From Novacetimonas cocois (lineage in GTDB: Bacteria > Pseudomonadota > Alphaproteobacteria > Acetobacterales > Acetobacteraceae), in contig NZ_QEXL01000014.1 of NCBI RefSeq assembly GCF_003311635.1, positions 1 through 64,000 of the forward strand: a stretch of DNA of 64,000 nucleotides, read 5' to 3'. Below the pieces are notes generated by a model. That model worked only from the letters and a program-made list of their open reading frames with translations. It had not been told where the DNA came from and ran no database searches. Each line of letters opens with the position of its first letter. Positions within the stretch are counted from its first letter, which is position 1. This document shows, one piece after another, positions 38,715 through 46,438 of the stretch. A program made the translations under genes and the position numbers.

Positions 38715-38869
38715 GTTCTCTATCATCCGGACTGTAACCGTCGGTTCCGGGGTCTCACCGGATCTGCTGACCCTGCTGGCGAATGCCGGCAGGCGCTCGC
38801 GGACTGATGACACAACCACTGGATCGCGCCAAACACCGCCGGTGGGGAATTGCGCCCCGCCCCGAGAAC
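38715..38869 (-). promoter_or_regulatory. FMN riboswitch (RFN element)
   Basis: On the minus strand the sequence reads TTCTCGGGGCGGGGCGCAAT, TCCCCACCGGCGGT, then AGTCCGCGAGC, CCGGTGAGACCCCGGAACCG and CGACGGTTACAGTCCGGATG, closing with GATAGAGAA to pair with TTCTC. These are the conserved strings of the six-arm FMN aptamer. It lies 95 bases before the preferred ribD start. Downstream, a GC-rich CCCCGCCC/GGGGCGG hairpin could serve as a switch element. FMN should lower expression of ribD-ribE-ribBA-ribH. Confidence 0.93.
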
Positions 38870-38976
38870 GTCTGCGGGCCGGTTCCCATGAACCAGCCCA
38901 TCAACTGCGCTATAGTTTGGGAAGATCGGAACGCGATTGCAAGTCCCGGCCGCGATCACATTCCCTTATGACATCC

Positions 38977-39876
38977 CTATGACCGTGGGGCAGGTGCCTT
39001 GCGCGTGGGATGCCACAGGGAGGGGACGCGCCCGTGATGGCCGAAATTCACCAGCCGCGCCTCCTCGACCTCCATCCGGCCAAAGACATGCGTGCGGATC
39101 GCCAGCACCGACAGCGACGCCCCCGCGAACGGCCCGATGGCATAGATCCAGAACGACGCCCACTGTCCGGAAAAGATGGCGGGCGCGAAGCTGCGCGCGA
39201 GGTTGGAGCTGTTGCCCGACAGCCATGCCGACACGGGGTTGAGCAGCAGGAAGAACAGGCCCCCCGCCCACGGCGTCAGTTCCTTGAAGCGGGGATGTCC
39301 CGCCAGCCAGTACAGCATCAGGATCAGCAGGCCGGTCAGAACCAGTTCGGTGACCAGCGGCCACAGGATCGGGACGGAGGCGGCAGGCACCGTCGCGGCA
39401 TAGCCGGCCGCCGTCACGATATGCCCCCATGACGGAAACATCCCCGCGACGCATGCCAGAAGCCACGTCCCCAGGCACGCCCCGATGATCTGGGCCACGA
39501 CATAGCCGCACAGGTCGATCCATCCCAGCTTCCCCGCCAGCGCGAACGCCAGGGAGACCGACGGGTTCACATGCGCGCCACTTACTTTCCCGAACGGGGT
39601 CATTGCCGCCACCGTTCCCGACAGGCCGAAGAACAGGCCGCATAATGCCGTCTGGATGATGGGATGTGGGGCCAGCCATATCCCGACCGGCGTCTGTGGC
39701 ACCGTCAGGATGGCAACCGAAATGATGCCGCAGATCATCAGGACGGCCGTCGCCACCATCTCGCACCCGTACAGGGTCCAGTGCAGGGGATGGTCGGGAT
39801 GGGCCGCGCCGGAAAGGGGGCGGTCATCCACCGGGGCCTGGGAAACCGGGGGGTGGGAAGGGGGTGTCGTGTTCAT
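38977..39876 (-). CDS. Aquaporin/MIP-family channel, unusual NPA boxes
   Basis: About 299 residues with six hydrophobic segments and the MIP internal duplication. The first box region reads SGAHVNPSVSLAFALAGK (NPS instead of NPA). The second reads SGNSSNLARSFAPAIFSG (NLA instead of NPA, with the conserved Arg kept). The surrounding sequence resembles water-selective AqpZ more than glycerol facilitators: the second half lacks the long GlpF loop. The start was set at 39876 (MNTTPPSHPP), since an upstream GTG at 39930 has no ribosome site. Divergent from the large porin gene. Conduction of water or other small solutes is inferred only. Confidence 0.8.
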   Translation of the reverse strand: MNTTPPSHPPVSQAPVDDRPLSGAAHPDHPLHWTLYGCEMVATAVLMICGIISVAILTVPQTPVGIWLAPHPIIQTALCGLFFGLSGTVAAMTPFGKVSGAHVNPSVSLAFALAGKLGWIDLCGYVVAQIIGACLGTWLLACVAGMFPSWGHIVTAAGYAATVPAASVPILWPLVTELVLTGLLILMLYWLAGHPRFKELTPWAGGLFFLLLNPVSAWLSGNSSNLARSFAPAIFSGQWASFWIYAIGPFAGASLSVLAIRTHVFGRMEVEEARLVNFGHHGRVPSLWHPTRKAPAPRS

Positions 39877-40195
39877 GCCGCCGTGCTTCCATGCAGTGAA
39901 ATCCAGTGCCCGAAATGGACGCGCGACCACGAATATAGGAAGAAATATTACGAAATATATATAATCATGCGAATATAAGCTGCTGAATTAAATAATAACC
40001 AAATATCTGTTTTTCAAATTTTTACTGATGAGCCACGATGCGACAAAGTGTATGCGAAAAAACATCATCGTGACATGAAATACTTGTGTGCCTGCGTGCG
40101 GTGCGCGCCGGAACCACCTCTCCGCCCATCGGGTGATGTTGTTACACATGCGATGATGTCTTTTGTATTTACTTGAAGGACTGCGTGCCTGACTG
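39877..40195. other. AT-rich divergent promoter region
   Basis: Between the aquaporin and porin genes lie about 320 bases, much AT-richer than the flanks, with TATAAT at 39960-39965. It probably holds promoters for both genes; no clear -35/-10 pair was identified. Confidence 0.4.
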
Positions 40196-42067
40196 ATGTG
40201 CTGTTGGCGGAATCTGCCTGACCCTGCCTGCGATCGCCGCAGCACGCGCGCGTGGCGGCGGCTGGCGCGTGGCGCGGGGGCGATGCTGCCGGGGGTCCTC
40301 GTGATCTGCGCCGCCCTGCCGGCCCGGGCGGATGATCTGGCGGAAATCCAGGCCATCCGCGAGGAGATGCGCCGGCTGGAGGCCAAGGTCGAACGGCTGG
40401 AGGCCCATCACGCGCATGCGCCGGGGAACGGCATGCATGCCTCCATCAGCCACGGCGTGCGCCAGAACCAGCTGTCGGGTGGTGGGGCGACGGGGGTTTC
40501 GTCGCATCCGATCGACCCGCATGCCGTGCCCGACCTGCGGCACCTGTCGATCGGGGGGGCGGCGGTCTCACCCGATGCCCAGACCGCGGCGGAGGAAGCC
40601 AACGAATCCGTTCAGGACAACGACAACCAGCAGCAGCCGCAGCTGAACATGGATTCCTCCAGCCCGCTGTCGATCACGCAGACGGGCGTGGACAGCCTGC
40701 CGCCGGTGTTCCGCATTGGCGGCGTGTCGGTGCGCCTGGGCGGCTTCATCGATTTTTCCAACATCTACCGCAGCAAGAACCTGACCAGCGGCCCTGCGAC
40801 CAGCTGGGGCAGCTTCCCCTATGCCAACAGTCCCAACGCCCATACCGGCGAGTACCGTCCCTCGGCGCAGCTGACGCGACTGAGCGTGCTGCTGCAGGGA
40901 ACGCCGACGGACCATCAGGTGCTGTCGGCCTATATCGAAACCGATTTCGGCGGCGCGGCGGGCACGGCCAACAGTTACCAGACCAACAGCTATACCCCGC
41001 GTATCCGGCAGGCCTACATGACCTTCAGCGATACGAAATGGGGGTTCCATGTCCTTGCGGGGCAGGCGTGGAGCCTGACGACGGGCTATACGCAGGGGCT
41101 GCTGTCGCGGCATGAGCAGCTGCCGCCGGTGGTCGACAACAACCAGATCCCCGGCATCGTCTTTACCCGCGTGCCCCAGATCCGCTTCATCAAGGATTTC
41201 GGGCGCAAATGGTGGGTCGGCCTGTCGTTCGAGGCCCCGCAGGTCGCCTTTGCCGAATCGGATGGCATGCTGAACGACGGCACGCTGGAACCGGGCGTGG
41301 GCATGCGTGGCGGCACCGACATCCTGTATAACAACAGCGGTTCGGGCATGCTGAACCCCAATGCCAAATACAGCATGGACGTGGCCCCGGACATCGTGCT
41401 CAAGGGCGCGCTGGATACCCATCTCGCGCATTACGAGGTGTACGGCCTGGCACGGTGGTTCAAATCGCTGGCGAAAACCTATGGCAGCAATTCGATCCGT
41501 GAACGCGTATCGTTCGCCGGCGGCGTGGGGGGGGACATCACCGTCCATGCCATTCCCAAATTCCTGCAGGTCACGGGCAACGTGCTGGCGGGCAAGGGCA
41601 TCGGGCGATATGGCCCGTCGATGATTTCGGACGCCACGTTCAAGCCTGACGGCACGCCCGCGCCCATTCCCGAACTGATCGGCAGCCTGGGCCTGATCGG
41701 CCATCCGACCAACAACGTGCTGCTGTATCTGTATGGCGGGATCGAGACGGCGGGCCGCCGCACCTATCGCGGGCTGGATGGCATGCAGTACGGGTACGGC
41801 GTCAGCGACCTCGACCTCGAATCGTGCAATATCGAGGAAATCACGTCGAGCACATGCAACGCGCAGACCCGCACCATCGCCGACATGACGGTGGGCGGAT
41901 GGTGGCATGTGCTTCAGGGACGCTATGGCGCGGTGATGACCGGCGTGCAGTACACCTACGTCCACAAGATCGCCTTCAGCGGCAATAACGGGGCCGGCCG
42001 GTCGGTCGACCCGACCACGGGCGGCAATACGATTTACGTCACTTTCCGCTATCTGCCGTTTCAGTAA
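40196..42067 (+). CDS. Large outer-membrane porin (DcaP-like)
   Basis: A 623-residue exported protein. A long basic leader (RRSTRAWRRLARGAGA) precedes a hydrophobic core ending ALPARA, with cleavage before DDLAEIQ. Next comes a short coiled coil (IREEMRRLEAKVERLEAHH), a low-complexity linker, and a beta-barrel domain starting FRIGGVSVRLGGFIDFSN at about 170. An N-terminal coiled coil plus barrel is typical of DcaP-type trimeric porins. It ends VTFRYLPFQ, so the usual terminal Phe is followed by Gln. An internal start at 40283 would shorten the leader. Substrate unknown. Its 3' end overlaps the convergent gene by 29 bases. Confidence 0.8.
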   Translation: MCCWRNLPDPACDRRSTRAWRRLARGAGAMLPGVLVICAALPARADDLAEIQAIREEMRRLEAKVERLEAHHAHAPGNGMHASISHGVRQNQLSGGGATGVSSHPIDPHAVPDLRHLSIGGAAVSPDAQTAAEEANESVQDNDNQQQPQLNMDSSSPLSITQTGVDSLPPVFRIGGVSVRLGGFIDFSNIYRSKNLTSGPATSWGSFPYANSPNAHTGEYRPSAQLTRLSVLLQGTPTDHQVLSAYIETDFGGAAGTANSYQTNSYTPRIRQAYMTFSDTKWGFHVLAGQAWSLTTGYTQGLLSRHEQLPPVVDNNQIPGIVFTRVPQIRFIKDFGRKWWVGLSFEAPQVAFAESDGMLNDGTLEPGVGMRGGTDILYNNSGSGMLNPNAKYSMDVAPDIVLKGALDTHLAHYEVYGLARWFKSLAKTYGSNSIRERVSFAGGVGGDITVHAIPKFLQVTGNVLAGKGIGRYGPSMISDATFKPDGTPAPIPELIGSLGLIGHPTNNVLLYLYGGIETAGRRTYRGLDGMQYGYGVSDLDLESCNIEEITSSTCNAQTRTIADMTVGGWWHVLQGRYGAVMTGVQYTYVHKIAFSGNNGAGRSVDPTTGGNTIYVTFRYLPFQ

Positions 42068-42593
42068 GCGGGGCGTGAAGCGCCGTCAGGCAGTCGGTGA
42101 CCTGATGATTGAGGTGGATGTCGTGCACCCCCTGCACGCCGCGGATGACATCCGTGCGCCAGCGCTTTGGCATCCTTGTGTCCACGCAGATCGTCCCCCC
42201 GCCCAGAAGCGGCCCGTTGCCGGGGTCAAGGACCTGCAGCACGGCATGCGGGTTGCGCACCATTGCGCGTCGTAACGCCCCCTGCAACGCCGTGACGTGG
42301 GTTTTGTCGGTATTGGCGATCAGGTCGGGCACCAGCGCGATCCACCCGCCCCACCCCGAGGATACGGCACGGATCACATGGGGCCATGTCTGCTGCCGGT
42401 CCAGTTGCGCCACGCTGGCGTGCGCGCCGTTTTCCGCGATCCGTGCGGCCAGCGCCCGCGCCGTCAGGACGCGCGTGGCCTCCACCGGGGCGCCGGGCGT
42501 GGGCTGGGTGCTGGCCGCAAGCGCCGTCAGCCCGATGGGGAGCGCCAGAAGCAGCCACAGCAGCACAAGACGGGTGACGGAGCGTATCCGCAA
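42039..42593 (-). CDS. Exported protein of unknown function
   Basis: A 184-residue protein that I do not recognise. The N-terminus MRIRSVTRLVLLWLLLALPI is a clear signal peptide or anchor, with possible cleavage after ALA. The remaining 155 residues have no catalytic motif I know; two Cys (CVDTRMPK and VTDCLTAL) may pair. The gene converges on the porin gene and overlaps its end by 29 bases. Coding is supported by the signal sequence and by the lack of a better frame. Confidence 0.6.
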   Translation of the reverse strand: MRIRSVTRLVLLWLLLALPIGLTALAASTQPTPGAPVEATRVLTARALAARIAENGAHASVAQLDRQQTWPHVIRAVSSGWGGWIALVPDLIANTDKTHVTALQGALRRAMVRNPHAVLQVLDPGNGPLLGGGTICVDTRMPKRWRTDVIRGVQGVHDIHLNHQVTDCLTALHAPLTETADSGK

Positions 42594-42868
42594 ACTTTTT
42601 TCCTATCGCGCTGTTGATGAACCTTAAGTGGCAAAAGACCGGGACTTCGTGGCGATCGCGGGGCAGGGATGGGGAAAATCGGGGGCACGCGGCTGTTGCG
42701 GGGGGCACGCCATGTGCCTATAGCGTGCGGCAATATCCGTATTTCACTCTGGCGCCGGATCCGATCCGGCAGGCAGGGACGCGCGCGCCCCGGGTTTTTC
42801 ACATGGCCCCTTCCTCCCCGCGGGTTCGCGATTGCGCCACACGCCATCCTTCAAGGAGAACAGGAACG

Positions 42869-43096
42869 ATGACCGCCATTTCCACTTCCGAGATCTCGCG
42901 CCTCCAGACCTGCCTGCGCCGCCTGCTGGGATCGCCCGGCCTGACCGTCAATGCGCCGCCGCGCGCGGGGCTGTCGGTCGAACTGGCGGTCAATGGCGAA
43001 GTGGTCGGCACCATCCATCGTGACGAGGACGAAGGCGAAGTGTCCTATGCCGTGCACATGACGGTTCTGGAGGAAGACCTGCCCCCCGCGCGCTGA
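42869..43096 (+). CDS. DUF3126 family protein
   Basis: A 75-residue small cytosolic protein of unknown role, conserved in Alphaproteobacteria. It matches the DUF3126 pattern: ISRLQTCLRRLLGSPGLTV at the start and a C-terminal DEDEGEVSYAVHMTVLEEDL. The ATG at 42869 was chosen because AAGGAG lies 10-15 bases upstream and homologues begin here. Single gene with a hairpin 17 bases after the stop. Confidence 0.87.
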   Translation: MTAISTSEISRLQTCLRRLLGSPGLTVNAPPRAGLSVELAVNGEVVGTIHRDEDEGEVSYAVHMTVLEEDLPPAR

Positions 43097-43112
43097 ATGC
43101 GCGACGCGCCAT

Positions 43113-43130
43113 CCCCACGACGCCGTGGGG
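43113..43130. terminator. Hairpin between convergent genes
   Basis: Perfect 7-base stem CCCCACG/CGTGGGG with a 4-base loop, located between the DUF3126 gene and the convergent DUF2939-like gene. No T-run on either side, so its role as a terminator is only possible. Confidence 0.35.
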
Positions 43131-43175
43131 ACCGGCCCGCGCCTGCGTTCATGCGAAAGGGTCGGGAGGGCGGCG

Positions 43176-43799
43176 TCAGTGCCGGGTGATGGCGGGCGGC
43201 TGTGCCTGCGTGGCGGAGGCCTCCATCAGCGGCTGACGTGCCGTCGGCAGGTCGATGCGATGGATTTTCCACTGGAACGCATGGATGCGCATCTGAAGGC
43301 GCAGCGGCGTTTCATTTTCATGCCCGGGCATGACGATGCTGGTTTCAAACAGCCCCGGCTTGACGAAACGCGCATGCATGCGCTGCAGGAACATGATGGG
43401 CGAAACCGTGTTCGTGCCCTGTCCCTGCGGGACGAGGTGATCGACGATTTCCCCGAGATTGTCTTCGTTCACATGAACGTCGATGGCGTTGGACACGGCG
43501 GTGGAGGCAAAGGACGAGCCGAATTCCGGCAGGTCGTCATCCGCCGGCTTTTCACCGATCAGTTCGTCGATGGCCTGCGTCTTGAGGCTGTCGCGCACCG
43601 AATTCCAGCGCAGCGTCTGCCCCAATCCGTGCATGTCATGGCTCTGGATGGCGGAAGAAATCGACCACAATGTGACGAACGGTGACGCGGCATACAGCGA
43701 TGTTGCCGCAGCAAACGTCCCGGCACATATCCAGCGTGCCTGCTGGCGCCGCATTTCGCACAGCGAGAACGGGATTTTCATGCGGGAAAGAGAAGACAT
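43176..43799 (-). CDS. DUF2939-like membrane-anchored protein
   Basis: About 207 residues. A short cytosolic N-terminus is followed by one hydrophobic segment (WICAGTFAAATSLYAASPFV), then a soluble, probably periplasmic domain. The stretch ASPFVTLWSISSAIQSHDMHG followed by WNSVRDSLKTQ matches the DUF2939 pattern (membrane exit, then Ala-rich helix with RxSLK). Function unknown. The start at 43799 has GGGGAA about 12 bases upstream; ATG at 43817 is possible. Confidence 0.65.
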   Translation of the reverse strand: MSSLSRMKIPFSLCEMRRQQARWICAGTFAAATSLYAASPFVTLWSISSAIQSHDMHGLGQTLRWNSVRDSLKTQAIDELIGEKPADDDLPEFGSSFASTAVSNAIDVHVNEDNLGEIVDHLVPQGQGTNTVSPIMFLQRMHARFVKPGLFETSIVMPGHENETPLRLQMRIHAFQWKIHRIDLPTARQPLMEASATQAQPPAITRH

Positions 43800-43962
43800 T
43801 GTTTTATATTCCCCCATGTGTGGTTTGTGACATGATTCATCTTATACGGGAAACATATCCGGCATGCATTGGTTTCATGAAATGAAGCTCATGGGATCAC
43901 GAAAACGTGATAATAATGCGACGCCCGCAGGCTTTGCAATAACAGCGGGCAGGGGATGAAGG

Positions 43963-44796
43963 GTGGATTTTTCCGAAGAAGAGATACAGCGCTATGCCCG
44001 GCACATCCTCCTGCCGGAGGTGGGCGGCACGGGACAGGAAGCCCTGCTCGGGGCCAGCGTTCTCATTGTCGGGGCTGGCGGACTGGGCTCTCCGCTGGCG
44101 CTGTACCTTGCCGCGGCGGGGGTGGGGCGCATCGGGCTGGTCGATGACGACGTGGTGGACCTGTCGAACCTGCAGCGCCAGATCGCCCATGTGACGGCGC
44201 GGGTCGGCCATGCAAAAGTCGAATCGGCGGCGGCGGCGATGCGGGCCATAAATCCGGGCGTCAGGGTCGATTGTCATAACATCCGGTTGGGTCCTGACAA
44301 TGTGCGCGAACTGGTCCGCGCCTATGACATCGTGTGCGACGGATGCGACAATTTCGCCACCCGCTACCTGCTGGCCGATGCCTGCGCGCTGGAACGCCGG
44401 ACGCTGGTTTCCGCCGCGGTCCTGCGGTTCGAGGGGCAGCTTTCGACCTTCCGCCCGCATGAAGGCGGCCCCTGCTATCGCTGCCTGTATCCGTCCGCGC
44501 CGCCTGCCGGCATGGTGCCGTCCTGCGCCGAAGCCGGGGTGTTCGGGGCGGTGACCGGCGTGATGGGCACGTTGCAGGCGACGGAAGTGCTCAAGGAAAT
44601 CCTGGGAATCGGGGAGGGGCTGTCAGGAAGGCTGCTGATATGGGATGCACTGGCGATGCGGTTCCATACCATCACCCTGCCCGCCGATCCGGATTGCCGC
44701 CTGTGCGGACCCCATGCCACCATCCGTGACCTTTCCGCGCATCGCGCCCACACGCATGGCCCGGCCTGCGCCCATGACGCGGGCGGCGTGTCGTGA
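43963..44796 (+). CDS. moeB: MoeB/ThiF-type E1-like adenylyltransferase
   Basis: ATP-dependent activation of a small ubiquitin-like sulfur carrier (MoaD or ThiS type) by adenylation of its C-terminal Gly. 277 residues: nucleotide loop VLIVGAGGLGSPLALYLAAA at about 28-47, DDDVVDLSNLQRQ near 61-73, DGCDNFATRYLLAD, a CYRCLYP Zn-binding Cys pair near 167-173 and a second pair in CRLCGP, and a Cys in VPSCAEAGVFG. Start codon is GTG. It overlaps the next gene by 4 bases (GTGA). No carrier protein gene lies nearby, so the target may be molybdopterin, thiazole or another thiolation pathway. Confidence 0.88.
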   Translation: MDFSEEEIQRYARHILLPEVGGTGQEALLGASVLIVGAGGLGSPLALYLAAAGVGRIGLVDDDVVDLSNLQRQIAHVTARVGHAKVESAAAAMRAINPGVRVDCHNIRLGPDNVRELVRAYDIVCDGCDNFATRYLLADACALERRTLVSAAVLRFEGQLSTFRPHEGGPCYRCLYPSAPPAGMVPSCAEAGVFGAVTGVMGTLQATEVLKEILGIGEGLSGRLLIWDALAMRFHTITLPADPDCRLCGPHATIRDLSAHRAHTHGPACAHDAGGVS

Positions 44797-45215
44797 CGGG
44801 CGCGCTATCGGGAGATGCGGGACATGACGGGGTGACGGGGGGCGGCGATCTTGCGATCCTGCTGCTCGACGGCGGGTATGAACGGGCACATTATGCGCTT
44901 GTCCTCGCGGCTTCGGCACTTGCGCTGGGGCGTTCCGTCGTGCTGTTCGCGGCGGGGGGCGGGGTTCATGCGCTGGCGCGTGACTGGCGCGGGCTGCGCG
45001 ATTCGGCGCAGGATGCGGACATGGCCGCGCGTGGTGTTGCGACATTCGCGACCCTGCGTGACGCGGTGGTCGAACTGGAATGCGGGCTGCTGGCGTGCGA
45101 GGCGGGACTGAGGGTATGTGATCTGCGCCATGACGCGCTTTTGCCATCGGTGCGTGTCGTGGGGGTACCGACATTTCTGGATGCCGCCCGTGGGCGACAG
45201 GTCATCACATTATAA
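44793..45215 (+). CDS. DsrE-like family protein
   Basis: A 140-residue cytosolic protein with features of the DsrE/DsrF/DrsH-like sulfur-relay and peroxiredoxin-associated families: DLAILLLDGGYERAHYALVL, then SALALGRSVVLFAAGGGVHAL, and LECGLLACEAGLRVCDL with three Cys. GTG start overlapping the moeB stop (GTGA) means the two are coupled. A role in persulfide transfer linked to the ThiF-type partner is plausible, not shown. The resemblance is by eye only. Confidence 0.6.
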   Translation: MTGALSGDAGHDGVTGGGDLAILLLDGGYERAHYALVLAASALALGRSVVLFAAGGGVHALARDWRGLRDSAQDADMAARGVATFATLRDAVVELECGLLACEAGLRVCDLRHDALLPSVRVVGVPTFLDAARGRQVITL

Positions 45216-45232
45216 AAGGACTGAGGAACGCG

Positions 45233-46297
45233 ATGGCGCAAGGCACGCGGCATGTTTTCACCCCGCATGTTTCCCCCCCCGCGCGGACGGCGGAAAAACG
45301 GGCGGTTCCCTTCATCGGGGGGCGATCGCGTCATCTGTGGGGCGTCGCATGCGTGGCGACCGTGCTGATGCCCCTCTGGCATGGCGGCGCGGCGCTGGCG
45401 GCCACGACGCCCGCCAGCACGGGCTCGACCACCACGGCCACCCATCACCACCATCACGGTGCCCATCATCACAAGGGCGAGACGGCGGAAAAGGCGGCGC
45501 AGGGCAAGGCGGCATCGGGCAAAAAGGCCCATGCCGGGCACAAGGCAAAGGGTGCCGCCGCCCATCAGCATGAACATGCCGCCTCTTCCGCTGCTGCCCC
45601 CGCGCATCACCATGCGCATCCCGCCGTCGCCGCGCCGGTCGCTGCGGGCGCCGCGGCCGCGACGGCTGCTGCCGCCACGGGTGGTAATGCCGCCGCGCCG
45701 CCCGCGCCGGGCGTGCCCCCCGGCGCGCCGGACAAGGGAAGTGTCACGGGCCTGCCGCTGCCGCGCTTTGCCGCGTTCCGCGCGGACGAGGTGAACCTGC
45801 GCGCCGGGCCGGGACAGCGTTACCCGATCGAGTGGGTGTACCATCGCCGGGGGCTGCCGGTGAAAATCGAACGTGAATTCGATGTCTGGCGTCTGGTGGA
45901 GGATGCGGACGGACAGAAAGGCTGGGTGCATCAGGCAACCCTGGTGGGGACGCGCACGTTCGTCATCCCGGGACAGCCAGTGCAGGGCGATGCGCGGCAG
46001 GCCGGGCAACCGTCTGAAAAGGAAACGGATGTCATCGGCCGCGCCGACAGCCGCATCATCGGGCACGTGGCTGACGCGGCGCAGGCGGCAGCCATTCCGG
46101 GGGCCATCATGCTGCGGGCGAAGGCTGATCCCGCGTCCCCGGTCGTCGCGGTGCTCAAACCCGGCGTGGTGGGGACGTTGCGCCAGTGCCAGGCCGGTTC
46201 GACCTGGTGCCAGGTAACGGTCAAGCAGTATTCCGGCTGGCTGGAACGACAGTCGCTGTGGGGACTGCTGCCACAGGAAGTCATCTCGCCGTCCTGA
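45233..46297 (+). CDS. Exported His-rich SH3-domain protein
   Basis: A 354-residue exported protein. The N-terminal signal (VACVATVLMPLWHGGAALA) is preceded by a long basic leader. A low-complexity tract at about 63-130 is rich in His, Ala and Lys (THHHHHGAHHHKG, HQHEHAA, AHHHAHP). A bacterial SH3-like domain follows (EVNLRAGPGQRYPIEWVYHRRG ... VWRLVEDADGQKGWVH), then a second, weaker SH3-like segment at the C-terminus (IMLRAKADPASPVVAVL ... GWLERQSLWG). Likely periplasmic or wall-associated, possibly binding peptidoglycan; the His tract could bind Ni, Zn or Cu. It starts 17 bases after the DsrE-like gene. Confidence 0.75.
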   Translation: MAQGTRHVFTPHVSPPARTAEKRAVPFIGGRSRHLWGVACVATVLMPLWHGGAALAATTPASTGSTTTATHHHHHGAHHHKGETAEKAAQGKAASGKKAHAGHKAKGAAAHQHEHAASSAAAPAHHHAHPAVAAPVAAGAAAATAAAATGGNAAAPPAPGVPPGAPDKGSVTGLPLPRFAAFRADEVNLRAGPGQRYPIEWVYHRRGLPVKIEREFDVWRLVEDADGQKGWVHQATLVGTRTFVIPGQPVQGDARQAGQPSEKETDVIGRADSRIIGHVADAAQAAAIPGAIMLRAKADPASPVVAVLKPGVVGTLRQCQAGSTWCQVTVKQYSGWLERQSLWGLLPQEVISPS

Positions 46298-46438
46298 CCG
46301 ATGCTGGGCGCGCGCGATGGCAGGGCGTTCCCTGCGGTCGCATGCGCGGGGAATGCCGGTTCAGGCAATCGCCGGAACCGTGTCGAGCCGCGCGGCATGT
46401 TTCCTCGCGCTTGTCCGGTCCGGCAAAGAGGATTCCCG

